From assembly GCF_000812185.1 (NCBI RefSeq), contig NZ_CP007026.1, positions 170,426 to 234,425 on the forward strand: a stretch of DNA of 64,000 nt, in the 5' to 3' direction. Positions 33,783 through 41,518 of this stretch are shown here, one piece after another (the stretch's first letter is position 1; each line of letters opens with the position of its first letter). Source of the DNA: Candidatus Nitrosopelagicus brevis. GTDB taxonomy: Archaea > Thermoproteota > Nitrososphaeria > Nitrososphaerales > Nitrosopumilaceae. The position numbers and the translations under genes are program-made. The notes beneath the pieces were generated by a model that did no database searches, was not told the origin of the DNA, and saw nothing but the letters and a program-made list of their open reading frames with translations.

Positions 33783-35501
33783 TCACTTGTGTGTAAATAT
33801 GACTTGGTGTGTAGATTCTTTTCTACAATATCCAAATCTTATGAATTGGATTTCGTCACCGTCTTTTAATTCTAAGTATGCTTGTTCAACATATCCTTCA
33901 ATTTCTTTAAGACTGTCTTCGTTGAATGTCTCTCCAAAAAATAACTGATCAGGAACAATAATTTTGAGTTTTATTGGTTCTCCTGCGACCCATTGTATCT
34001 TTTTTTCAATATTTTCAGCATTTTCTGAAATAAATTCAGCTGTAAGGTTTGAACCATCTTCTACAATCTTGAAAATTCCAATTCCAAGTAATCTGATAGA
34101 TTCACCTTTTTTCAACTCATTAGCATCCTCGCCGTCAATCATTACAGAATCATTTACCGTAACTGTTCGTTTTCCTAGGTCAATAGTAGGGTGATTTGGT
34201 AATTCCAATTCATTTGATGGAAGATTTGTCACCTTCATCTCCTTTGGTTTACGAACCATGTGAAGTCTGATACTTTCAGAATCAATTATTTTCTTGTTGA
34301 ATGCCTCAAGTGAGGCAAATGGTGAAACCGTATCATTTTTTGTTAATCCCAAGGAAAGAACAAATTTCTTTACCGCTTCTGGTCTGATTCCTCTTCTACG
34401 AAGTCCTTCTAACGTAGGTAGTCTTGGGTCATCATACCATGGAACTTTGCCATTTTCAATTAATGGTTTTAGAGCACTTTTTGATACCGGCATTCCTTCC
34501 AAGTCCAATCTGCCAAAAAAGATGAACTCTGATTTCTCCATTCCCAATTTATCTAAAATTGTATGATGCAATTCCTTTCTTAGTTCAAACTCCTTTGATC
34601 TCATAGCATGTGAAACCTTGCTAATACTGTCAAAAATTATGCCTGCAAAATCGTATGTTGGCCAAACTTTGTATTTTTGTTCTTGTCTTGCATGTCTTTT
34701 TGTATTAATTCTGAATAGCGCAGGGTCTCTCATTGTTGTATTTCCAGATTGCATATTTCCCCTAAATCGTAATAATGCTTGTCCTTCTTTGAAGCCTTTT
34801 TCATCATGCATCTTATGCCATAGTTTTTCATTTTCTTCTATACTTTGTTTTGTACACTTGCATTCAATCATTTCTCTTCTGTCTTTACTAATACTGTCTT
34901 GGCTACATGTACAAACATACGCATCATTTGATTTTATAATCTGGTCTGCTTTTTTGTAAAGAATATCTAAATTATCTGAGACGTGTTCGACACTATCATA
35001 CTTTATTCCAAGCCAATCCATTCCAACTTTAATTGCAGCATAATACTCTAATCGTTCAGTTCCAGGATTTGTATCCTCAAATCGTAAAATTAGTTTTCCA
35101 CCATGCATCTTTGCATATTCTTCACTGATTACGGCAGCTTTTGCATGACCAATATGTGGATAGCCATTTGGTGCAGGAGGAAATCTTGTGATTATTTCTT
35201 TTCCTTCAATATTTTTTAGTGCTGGAAGTAAACTTTCCTTTTGTGGTTTCTCTTTTTTTACTTCTAATAGTTCTGGAAATTTTTCTTCAATCTCTTTTTG
35301 TTGCTCCTCTAATGAAATTTGATTTATTTCTGAAACAACTTCAGTAATTATTGGACCTATCTCTTTTGCTTTTTGTCTTAACTCTGGAACATTTCCCATA
35401 ATCTTTGCTAGAATTGTTTTATCTCTTGTTTGACCTTCATGTTCTACTGCATTTTGTAGTGCAAATTTTCTAATCTCACTTTTTATTTCTTCGTCATTCA
35501 T
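33783..35501 (-). CDS. gltX: Glutamyl-tRNA synthetase (archaeal type)
   Basis: This 572-residue class I synthetase has the HIGH motif as PHIGHAKA (115-122 from the ATG) after FPPAPNGY, and the KMSKS equivalent is MPVSKS near 340. The catalytic domain continues into a beta-barrel anticodon-binding region of the GlnRS/archaeal GluRS type (DGEDANELKKGESIRLLG; RFGYCRKE). Archaeal GluRS charges tRNA-Glu and tRNA-Gln. ATG at 35501 is taken; a TTG at 35513 would overlap nikR. The gene starts one base after the nikR stop, so they are probably co-transcribed. Confidence 0.94.
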   Translation of the reverse strand: MNDEEIKSEIRKFALQNAVEHEGQTRDKTILAKIMGNVPELRQKAKEIGPIITEVVSEINQISLEEQQKEIEEKFPELLEVKKEKPQKESLLPALKNIEGKEIITRFPPAPNGYPHIGHAKAAVISEEYAKMHGGKLILRFEDTNPGTERLEYYAAIKVGMDWLGIKYDSVEHVSDNLDILYKKADQIIKSNDAYVCTCSQDSISKDRREMIECKCTKQSIEENEKLWHKMHDEKGFKEGQALLRFRGNMQSGNTTMRDPALFRINTKRHARQEQKYKVWPTYDFAGIIFDSISKVSHAMRSKEFELRKELHHTILDKLGMEKSEFIFFGRLDLEGMPVSKSALKPLIENGKVPWYDDPRLPTLEGLRRRGIRPEAVKKFVLSLGLTKNDTVSPFASLEAFNKKIIDSESIRLHMVRKPKEMKVTNLPSNELELPNHPTIDLGKRTVTVNDSVMIDGEDANELKKGESIRLLGIGIFKIVEDGSNLTAEFISENAENIEKKIQWVAGEPIKLKIIVPDQLFFGETFNEDSLKEIEGYVEQAYLELKDGDEIQFIRFGYCRKESTHQVIFTHK

Positions 35502-35502
35502 T

Positions 35503-35910
35503 CTATAATGCAACTAACTTTACTGTGTCCATTTTTTTATTAATCTGAAATTTTTTTGTTATTTCGCCAACTGGTTCTGATTCTCCTTTTAAGATAAAAA
35601 GTTCCATACATTTGTCTCCTTCAATTTTACTGTGTAAATGCATCGTAATGAGGTCTTCATAGGAATGTTTGATATCAGTTACCTGATTGTCATATTCATC
35701 ATTATGTACCACTAGCAAAATCGCATTAACACTTCCTGAGAGATCTTCTTTTTGTTTCTCCTCAGAAACAAAACTTCGTATTCCCGCTCTTATTGCATCT
35801 GACCTACCTGAAAATCCAAGATTCTTCTGTAACGAATCGATTTGTTTGAGAATTTCATCATTTAATGAGATTGAAACAATTGGCATATGCTCATTGTTAT
35901 TAAGAACCAT
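35503..35910 (-). CDS. NikR-like ribbon-helix-helix metal regulator
   Basis: In this 135-residue protein, residues 9-50 are a ribbon-helix-helix (IVSISLNDEILKQIDSLQKNLGFSGRSDAIRAGI), and the rest is an ACT-like metal-sensing domain (AILLVVHNDEYD; HLHSKIEGDKCMELFILKGE). His82, His91, His93 and Cys101 correspond to the nickel-binding residues of NikR, but the spacing (9, 2 and 8) differs from the usual 11, 2 and 6. Thus the metal may not be nickel. It is divergent from znuA, and a 19-bp palindrome covers its promoter, so autoregulation and control of znuACB are likely. Confidence 0.82.
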   Translation of the reverse strand: MVLNNNEHMPIVSISLNDEILKQIDSLQKNLGFSGRSDAIRAGIRSFVSEEKQKEDLSGSVNAILLVVHNDEYDNQVTDIKHSYEDLITMHLHSKIEGDKCMELFILKGESEPVGEITKKFQINKKMDTVKLVAL

Positions 35911-35922
35911 AAATATTTTGAG

Positions 35923-35941
35923 AAAATGTTATTAACATTTT
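35923..35941. promoter_or_regulatory. Perfect 19-bp palindrome, candidate operator of the NikR-like regulator
   Basis: AAAATGTTATTAACATTTT has two 9-bp arms around one base. It starts 13 bp before the ATG of the NikR-like gene and overlaps the place where its TATA box must sit (TAATAA near 35936). A protein bound there would block transcription. The divergent zinc-transporter genes start 129 bp away. Confidence 0.6.
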
Positions 35942-35974
35942 ACACATTTATTAATAATAATTTTTCACAATCTG

Positions 35975-36047
35975 TATGGCAAGTCTGGAAAGCCGAGTCT
36001 GCACGATACCAACCGCATGCTTCGTTCATACACTTCCACTTGCCATA
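35975..36047. other. 73-nt inverted-repeat element upstream of znuA (structured RNA or leader ORF)
   Basis: TATGGCAAGT at 35975-35984 is exactly complementary to ACTTGCCATA at 36038-36047. Pairing continues inside as TGGAA/TTCCA past a 2-nt bulge, giving 14 bp in total. The 43-nt interior can form GCATG/CGTGC as a five-pair stem with a G-U pair if read on the minus strand, but with a C-A clash on the plus strand, which mildly favours a minus-strand RNA. The element is GC-rich in an AT-rich gap. A 33-codon frame from ATG 35976 to TAA 36077 also spans it, but its codons (CGA, TGC, ACG) are unlike real genes here. No tRNA T arm is present. Confidence 0.5.
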
Positions 36048-36069
36048 TTTTCATTCGGAGTGATTATGA

Positions 36070-37155
36070 ATGAATAAGAACTCATCAATTGCTATCGTAG
36101 CCGGGATTGCAATTGCAATAGCAGTGATTGCATCTGTTTTAGCATTTAGTGGAACTTCAAATGATTCTACACCTATGGAATCACCTGAACAAGCCAACCT
36201 TGTACCACAAGCAGAAAAAATAACAATCCTAACATCATTTTATCCGTATCATGAATTTACAAAAAATGTAGCTGGTGACTTTGCTAATGTCAAACAGTTT
36301 ATGCCAAGTGGAGTAGAAGCTCATGATTGGGAACCACGAGCCCAAGAGATTCAGTCTTTGAAAGATGCAGACGTTTTTGTATACAATGGATTAGGAATGG
36401 AATCTTATATTGAAAATATTATTGAATCAGGAGAATTTGATAATGTTGTATTTCTTAAAGCATCTGAAGGTGTTGAATTATTAAAATTTGAAGATGATCA
36501 TGATGACCACGCTAAACATGATGATCATGATGACCACGATGATCACGACGAACATGCAAAAGAAGATGATCATGATGATCACGATGAACATGAAGAAGGA
36601 GGACACGACGGACATGATCATGATTATGAATTTGATCCTCACATTTGGTTAGATCCAATTTTAGTAAAACAACAAGTTAACGTCATAAGAGATGGATTGA
36701 TACAAGTAGATCCTGATAACAAAGAACACTACGAAGAAAATGCTCGTATTTACAATGACAAAATGGATGCATTAGATATGAAAATAGGTTCTGCCTTATC
36801 ATCATGTCAAAAAGACACAATTGTTCCATATCATAATGCATTTACCTATCTTGGAGAAAGATATGACATACACATTATGGCTCTTGGTGGAATGGCACCT
36901 GATGCAGAAGCCTCTGCTGCAGAAATTGCTGAATTTGTAGACTTTGTTAAAGATAATGACATCAAGGTAATATTTTCAGAAGAATTAGTTGATCCAAGAC
37001 TTGCAGAGGTAATTGCAGAAGAAGCAAATGCTCAAGTTCTATTATTTAGTCCACTTGAAGCATTGAGTAAAGACGAAACAGGCACAAATGTATCTTACAT
37101 AGATAAGATGGAAGATAATCTCGATTCTCTAAAGGTGGCTCTTGAATGCCAATGA
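36070..37155 (+). CDS. znuA: Zinc/manganese ABC transporter substrate-binding protein with histidine-rich loop
   Basis: In this 361-residue protein an N-terminal membrane anchor (about 6-26) is followed by the cluster A-1 fold. Metal-ligand candidates are His61 (SFYPYHEF), His85 (VEAHDWEPR) and His191 (DPHIWLDP); FSEELVDPRLAEVIAEE holds the final acid. Between about 143 and 185 lies a low-complexity His/Asp loop (repeated HDDHDD) typical of zinc-specific ZnuA. The protein captures metal outside the membrane for ZnuC/ZnuB. Its end overlaps the small ORF at 37146. Regulation by the divergent NikR-like protein is likely. Confidence 0.93.
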   Translation: MNKNSSIAIVAGIAIAIAVIASVLAFSGTSNDSTPMESPEQANLVPQAEKITILTSFYPYHEFTKNVAGDFANVKQFMPSGVEAHDWEPRAQEIQSLKDADVFVYNGLGMESYIENIIESGEFDNVVFLKASEGVELLKFEDDHDDHAKHDDHDDHDDHDEHAKEDDHDDHDEHEEGGHDGHDHDYEFDPHIWLDPILVKQQVNVIRDGLIQVDPDNKEHYEENARIYNDKMDALDMKIGSALSSCQKDTIVPYHNAFTYLGERYDIHIMALGGMAPDAEASAAEIAEFVDFVKDNDIKVIFSEELVDPRLAEVIAEEANAQVLLFSPLEALSKDETGTNVSYIDKMEDNLDSLKVALECQ

Positions 37156-37442
37156 AAGACTGTTCTGATGCCACTGCAAATGCTAAAGAAAGCAGTGACG
37201 CAAGTGTAAATGAGATTGTAATTGAAATAAATGATTCATCTTCAAGTCATAACAATAATTTTGCAATAACACTGAAATCAAAAAATGTAGATGTTGATGC
37301 ATTACTTCCTCTCGCAAAACAATGGATTAAAGAACATAAAGAAAAGTCATGGCAAGGTGTCTGACTAGCGTCTGAACGGGATTAAATAACTAATGATTAA
37401 CATGATAGTAATGGTTGGTACTATAATGGTGGCTCTTGAATG
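37134..37442 (+). repeat. 15-bp exact direct repeat flanking a 294-bp segment
   Basis: GGTGGCTCTTGAATG occurs at 37134-37148 (end of znuA, encoding VALEC) and again at 37428-37442, where its ATG is the start codon of znuC. The second copy still reads as the znuA ending. So the segment between the copies, which contains the 72-codon ORF, looks inserted or duplicated between genes that once abutted. Confidence 0.7.
37146..37364 (+). CDS. Small Ser/Asn-rich protein between znuA and znuC
   Basis: The 72 residues start MPMKDCSDATANAKESSDAS, a low-complexity stretch, and end in an amphipathic alpha/beta part (NFAITLKSKNVDVDALLPLAKQWIKEHKEK). The ATG lies in the last codons of znuA (10-bp overlap), so it could be translated by coupling. 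No family is recognised; there is no membrane segment and only one Cys and two His. It lies inside the 294-bp segment bounded by a direct repeat, hence it may be a recent gain. Whether it is expressed is open. Confidence 0.5.
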   Translation: MPMKDCSDATANAKESSDASVNEIVIEINDSSSSHNNNFAITLKSKNVDVDALLPLAKQWIKEHKEKSWQGV

Positions 37443-38255
37443 TCGGTAACTCCCGTACTTAGTGTAAAAGATCTTACAATAAATTATGATAATTTTCCTG
37501 CAGTAGATAACATCAGTTTTGATGTACAAGAAGGTGATTGTTTAGGAATTGTTGGACCAAACGGTGCTGGTAAGACCACGTTATTTCGAGCAATCTTAGG
37601 ATTACAATCATTTTCTGGCAATATGAAGTTATTTGGATATGAAAATCCAAAGTACAGTTCAATTATTCCACTAATTGGTTATGTCCCACAAAAAGTAACA
37701 TTTGAACCAAATTTTCCTGCAACTGTTTATGATGTTGTTTCAATGGGAATTATTTCTGAAAAACGTATAGTTCAGGGTGCAAAATTAATTCAAGAATGTG
37801 GTTGCTGTTGGAACAGAGTATACCAATCAATAAAAAAGAACGAGGACAAAGTAACTCAAGCTCTTCATACAGTAGGATTAGAATCTCTTAGGAATAGAAG
37901 AATAGGTGAACTTTCAGGAGGAGAACTACAACGTGTCTTCATTGCAAAAGCCTTGGTAAAGGATCCTTTATTGCTTATTCTCGATGAACCTGTTGCTAGT
38001 GTTGACGTTGAATCACAAACAAAATTCTATAATGTAATTAAAACAATCAATGAACAAAATAAGATAACAATAATCTGGTCTTCACATGATCTTGATGCAA
38101 TTTCAAAGTATGCTAACAGAGTTGCATGTATGAATAAAAAACTCTTTTTCCATGGAGAAAAAGAAAAATTCTTTTCAGACAAAGAACTTCTTAAAACTTA
38201 TACTGAATCATCAATGCAAATGCACATGCATGATCATAATCATGATATGCATTAA
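37440..38255 (+). CDS. znuC: Zinc/manganese ABC transporter ATP-binding protein
   Basis: In this 271-residue ATPase Walker A GPNGAGKTT is at 39-47, signature LSGGE at 158-162 and Walker B LLLILDEP at 177-184, followed by the H loop SSHDLDAI. Compared with usual ZnuC/MntB it has a short insertion with a cysteine cluster (ECGCCWNR, 119-126) between the Q loop and the signature. The C-terminus ends HMHDHNHDMH, a metal-binding tail. Its start codon sits in the second copy of the direct repeat. It powers ZnuB, 16 bp downstream. Confidence 0.92.
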   Translation: MSVTPVLSVKDLTINYDNFPAVDNISFDVQEGDCLGIVGPNGAGKTTLFRAILGLQSFSGNMKLFGYENPKYSSIIPLIGYVPQKVTFEPNFPATVYDVVSMGIISEKRIVQGAKLIQECGCCWNRVYQSIKKNEDKVTQALHTVGLESLRNRRIGELSGGELQRVFIAKALVKDPLLLILDEPVASVDVESQTKFYNVIKTINEQNKITIIWSSHDLDAISKYANRVACMNKKLFFHGEKEKFFSDKELLKTYTESSMQMHMHDHNHDMH

Positions 38256-38271
38256 TGAATAGGATGAAAAA

Positions 38272-39126
38272 ATGATCCTGGAAGCTCTCTCTTACACATT
38301 TATGCAAAAAGCACTAGTTGCAGGAATTGCAGTTGGTATCATTTGTTCATTTATGGGAACCTTTCTGGTACTTCGACGTTATTCCCTATTCGGTGACGGA
38401 ATTGCACATGTAGCATTTGGTGGAATCTCAGTTGGTTTATTCTTAGGAGTTTTTCCATTATGGACTGCATTTATTGTCTCAATATTTGGTGGACTAGGAC
38501 TACAAAAATTAAGACAAAGTACCAAAATATCTGGTGATTCAGCCGTTGCTGTAGTTTTAGTTTCAGGATTGGCAGTTGGCGTAATTCTGGTAAGTTCATC
38601 TGGTGGATTTTCAGTAGATCTCTTTAGCTTTTTGTTTGGAAGTATTCTCTTGATAAGTAATGAAGATACTATAATGATTCTTGCTATTAGTGCAGGTATT
38701 ATTGCCACACTAACCCTCTTGCAAAAACAATTTCTTCATCTAACATTCAACGAAGAGCAAGCTAAACTTGGAGGATTAAGAACAACTTTGTTAAATTATG
38801 CTTTTGTTGTTCTTGCATCCATTACTGTTGTAACCTCAATGAGGTTGGTTGGAATATTGTTAATCTCTGCACTTATTGTGGTTCCAAATATTACCGCAAT
38901 GATGTTCGGTAAGGGATTTAAAAAAACAGTTTTCATATCAATGGGTATTGCAGTTATTTCTGTAGTTAGTGGCATACTTGTGTCTTATTCCTTCAACGTT
39001 GCGCCATCAGGAACTATAGTTGTGATAGCAGTTGGAATCTTAGTAGGTACTCTTATTTTAAAATCCACAGGCCTATTACAAAAAGTTGACATTAAGACAC
39101 CATCAAAAATATCTCATAACAGTTAG
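38272..39126 (+). CDS. znuB: Zinc/manganese ABC transporter permease
   Basis: The 284-residue ABC-3 family permease has eight or nine hydrophobic helices. The motif GDGIAHVAFGGISVGLFLG near 40-58 is the family signature, and TVVTSMRLVGILLISALIVVPNITAMMFGKGF near 185-215 is the coupling region that contacts ZnuC. Position after znuC and before the TPR gene suggests one transcript. It forms the membrane channel for the metal. No unusual insertions. Confidence 0.93.
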   Translation: MILEALSYTFMQKALVAGIAVGIICSFMGTFLVLRRYSLFGDGIAHVAFGGISVGLFLGVFPLWTAFIVSIFGGLGLQKLRQSTKISGDSAVAVVLVSGLAVGVILVSSSGGFSVDLFSFLFGSILLISNEDTIMILAISAGIIATLTLLQKQFLHLTFNEEQAKLGGLRTTLLNYAFVVLASITVVTSMRLVGILLISALIVVPNITAMMFGKGFKKTVFISMGIAVISVVSGILVSYSFNVAPSGTIVVIAVGILVGTLILKSTGLLQKVDIKTPSKISHNS

Positions 39127-39140
39127 GATGGAGTGGTTTG

Positions 39141-40202
39141 ATGGCTTCATTACTAGAACAAGGAATTCAAAATTTTGAGAATGAAAATTTTCAAAAAGCA
39201 ATAAAACTATTTGAAAAAATTCTAAAATCAGATCCGGATAATCCTGAAGCAATAATTAACAAAACATCATGTCTTGCAGAACTTGGAAAATACAATGAGG
39301 CAATAGAACAGCTAGAAATTTTTCTAAAGAAGAATCCAAATGATTTTGTTGCATTATACAATAAAGGAACAACATTGTATGATATGGATCAACATGAAGA
39401 GGCATTAGATACATTTGACACTGCATTGAAAATAGATCCAAAAAACTCTCAAGCACTTTGTAATAAGGCAAATGTTCTTGTTGCATTGGGAAGACATGAC
39501 GATGCAATACGTGTGTATAATCGTGCTTTACAGGCAGAACCACGAGATGTTGAAATTCTAAATAATATTGGAATTGTATATGCAGGACAAAAAAAGCATA
39601 AAAAGGCAATAAAATTTTTTGAATCTGCACTTGACATGCAAAAAGGTGACATTGATACACTGTGTAATCTTGGTAATTCACTTTTAGAGATTGAAAATAA
39701 CAAGTCGGCATACAAATATTTTCAACAAGCAGTAAAACTTGATCCAAACGACTTTGATGCAACTTTTCGACTAGCAATTACATGTAATAATTTGAAAATG
39801 CCTGAAAGAGCATTAATCAATTTTAACAAATTACTACGTCGTGATAGAAATAACGTTGATGTACTAATCAACAAAGGATATTCATTACATCTTATGGAAA
39901 AATATGGGCGTGCTATACTTTGTTACGATAAAGTCTTAAAACAAGATCCACAAGAAATGAATGCAGTATACTACAAATCAAAATCTACTGCAAAACAAAA
40001 TGATGAAAAGCAAACATGTAATCTAGTTTCCAAATTATTGAAATTTGATGCATCACATGACCACGAACATGACCACGAACATGACCACGAACATGACCAC
40101 GAACATGACCATATGAAGTTTATAGAAAAAATTCAAAAAGATTCTGACTTTAAGAAAATGAGAAAAAATGCTAATTTCTTATTCCTACTAAAAAATAACT
40201 AA
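39141..40202 (+). CDS. Tetratricopeptide repeat protein with histidine-rich C-terminal tail
   Basis: The 353-residue protein consists of about nine TPR units of 34 residues (for example ALDTFDTALKIDPKNSQALCNKANVL; AIKFFESALDMQKGDIDTLCNLGNSL) ending near residue 300. It is followed by a tail with (DHEH)n repeats and then a short basic end. It is soluble, with no signal peptide. ATG 39141 is chosen over TTG 39138. The gene lies 14 bp after znuB. The tail matches the His-rich loop of ZnuA in kind, so it may hold or hand over zinc in the cytoplasm; that is inference. TPR units usually bind other proteins. Confidence 0.85.
   Translation: MASLLEQGIQNFENENFQKAIKLFEKILKSDPDNPEAIINKTSCLAELGKYNEAIEQLEIFLKKNPNDFVALYNKGTTLYDMDQHEEALDTFDTALKIDPKNSQALCNKANVLVALGRHDDAIRVYNRALQAEPRDVEILNNIGIVYAGQKKHKKAIKFFESALDMQKGDIDTLCNLGNSLLEIENNKSAYKYFQQAVKLDPNDFDATFRLAITCNNLKMPERALINFNKLLRRDRNNVDVLINKGYSLHLMEKYGRAILCYDKVLKQDPQEMNAVYYKSKSTAKQNDEKQTCNLVSKLLKFDASHDHEHDHEHDHEHDHEHDHMKFIEKIQKDSDFKKMRKNANFLFLLKNN
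40056..40112 (+). repeat. 12-bp in-frame tandem repeat (about 4.5 units)
   Basis: CATGACCACGAA is repeated four times in a row and begins a fifth time. It encodes the HDHE repeats of the TPR protein tail. As a 12-bp unit the copy number can vary by slippage without frameshift. Confidence 0.9.
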
Positions 40203-40279
40203 AACTATTGGTGTTTCTTCCATTTCTTAATCGAGTTTACTGGAATTGTTAAAACATATGATTTCTTACCAAAAAGGGT

Positions 40280-40513
40280 ATGATAAAGACTACATGTCCA
40301 TTATGCGACAAGCAAATGGTTGAACACACCAAAAGTCAAATTGAAAAATGTCTATGGACATTTGTCAGAGAAGCAAGAAATCCAGTTGCATTTGCTCGTA
40401 TAAACTCTAGAACATGTCCCGAATGTGAAAAAAAGATGTTAGATCATAATCCTTCTCAAGTAAATGAATGTGTGAATCGATTCATACTTGATGTTGAAAG
40501 TTTAGAAATCTAA
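40280..40513 (+). CDS. Small protein with two matching zinc-finger motifs
   Basis: The 77 residues hold two copies of one motif: CPLCDKQMVEHTKSQIEKC (Cys6, Cys9, His16, Cys24) and CPECEKKMLDHNPSQVNEC (Cys46, Cys49, His56, Cys64), spaced 40 residues apart. Each is a likely CCHC zinc site, and the similarity indicates internal duplication. It follows the zinc-uptake genes on the same strand, 77 bp after the TPR gene. It could bind nucleic acid, a protein or simply zinc. It is not similar to classic C2H2 fingers. I do not know its function. Confidence 0.75.
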   Translation: MIKTTCPLCDKQMVEHTKSQIEKCLWTFVREARNPVAFARINSRTCPECEKKMLDHNPSQVNECVNRFILDVESLEI

Positions 40514-40519
40514 AATTTT

Positions 40520-41518
40520 CTAAAGACTTCTTTTTACTACGAAATCTAAAAGACTGACCATCTCATTTTTGTCACTACCTGAATAACTATCAAGTGATTT
40601 TGTTGCCTTTGTTGCATATTGGAGCGCTTTTTTACGAACTTCTTCTTCAATTCCTAAAGAACGAATTGTATTAACTGCAGTTTGTACATCTTTTTTTGCA
40701 GCTTTTGATTTTCCAAAAACTTTGAGAATTTTCTTCTTGTCACTTCCTCTTGCTTTTCTAATTGCTAATAGAATTGGAAGTGATTTTTTACCTTCACGAA
40801 TATCATTTCCTACCGGTTTTTTTGTTACTTTACTATCGCCCATAATTCCAATCAAATCATCTGTTATCTGAAATGCTATTCCTAGATTACGTCCAAATGA
40901 TGACAAATTTCTAACATCTTTTTCTTTTCTCTTTGCACAAATTGCACCCATTGCACATGATACCTCAAAAAGAACCGCAGTTTTCTTTTCAATCATTTTG
41001 ATATATTCCCGTTCAGTTGGGATTCTCTTGTTTTCTGCAAGTTTTACATCGTCTACTTGCCCTTCACAAATTTCTACACATGCTTTTGATAATTTTGTAA
41101 CTAATTGTGTAGTGTGATTTGGAGAAAGTTTTGACTTTGATGAGATTGTATGGTATGCTTTGGAGTATAGCACATCTCCTGCTAAAATTGCCAATGGCAT
41201 GTCGAATTTATTATGAGTCGTTGGAACACCATGACGCATTTCATCATTATCCATAATGTCGTCATGCACTAGCGTAAAATTATGAATCATCTCTACAGAA
41301 CTTGCAGCAGCTATTGCATCTGACTGTTTACCACCTAAGACCTTACAACTTTTCAAGACAAGGTATGGTCTTAGTCTTTTTCCACCATGTATTATGAGAT
41401 GAGCTGCTGCATCATACAGCTGTTTTGGTTCTCCCCTTAGCTCTTTTCTCAAAAATTTGTTTACAAATGTGGCATTTTTCTTTATTGATTCAGATGATTT
41501 CAATTTACCAATCTCCAA
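40520..41518 (-). CDS. idsA: Geranylgeranyl/farnesyl diphosphate synthase-type polyprenyl synthetase
   Basis: In this 332-residue all-helical prenyltransferase GGKRLRPYLVL and LVHDDIMDND (first Asp-rich motif, DDIMD at 86-90) and the second motif FQITDDLIGIMGD bind Mg-diphosphate. The residues before the first motif (VEMIHNFTLVH, with no bulky blocker) fit a geranylgeranyl chain, as needed for archaeal lipids, but chain length is not proved. It is the last gene of the isoprenoid run and overlaps idi by 19 bp. It makes the C20 precursor of the membrane lipids. Confidence 0.9.
   Translation of the reverse strand: MEIGKLKSSESIKKNATFVNKFLRKELRGEPKQLYDAAAHLIIHGGKRLRPYLVLKSCKVLGGKQSDAIAAASSVEMIHNFTLVHDDIMDNDEMRHGVPTTHNKFDMPLAILAGDVLYSKAYHTISSKSKLSPNHTTQLVTKLSKACVEICEGQVDDVKLAENKRIPTEREYIKMIEKKTAVLFEVSCAMGAICAKRKEKDVRNLSSFGRNLGIAFQITDDLIGIMGDSKVTKKPVGNDIREGKKSLPILLAIRKARGSDKKKILKVFGKSKAAKKDVQTAVNTIRSLGIEEEVRKKALQYATKATKSLDSYSGSDKNEMVSLLDFVVKRSL

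Noticed and set aside
35975..36047. tRNA-like gene (73 nt, acceptor-like GGCAAGT/ACTTGCC)
   Set aside because: On neither strand is there a TTCRANY T loop with a 5-bp stem, nor a D arm after T8. Only the outer stem fits.
37392..37404. Second copy of the NikR-like palindrome before znuC (AATGATTAACATG)
   Set aside because: It shares half-site letters, but the spacing is two bases shorter and the arms do not match; probably chance in AT-rich DNA.
39256..39777. 173-codon minus-strand ORF opposite the TPR gene
   Set aside because: Composition (Leu, His, Gln, Tyr, Phe excess) is that of an antisense shadow of repeats on the coding strand.
40056..40112. CRISPR-like or satellite repeat
   Set aside because: Units are 12 bp with no spacers and code for the His-rich tail in frame.
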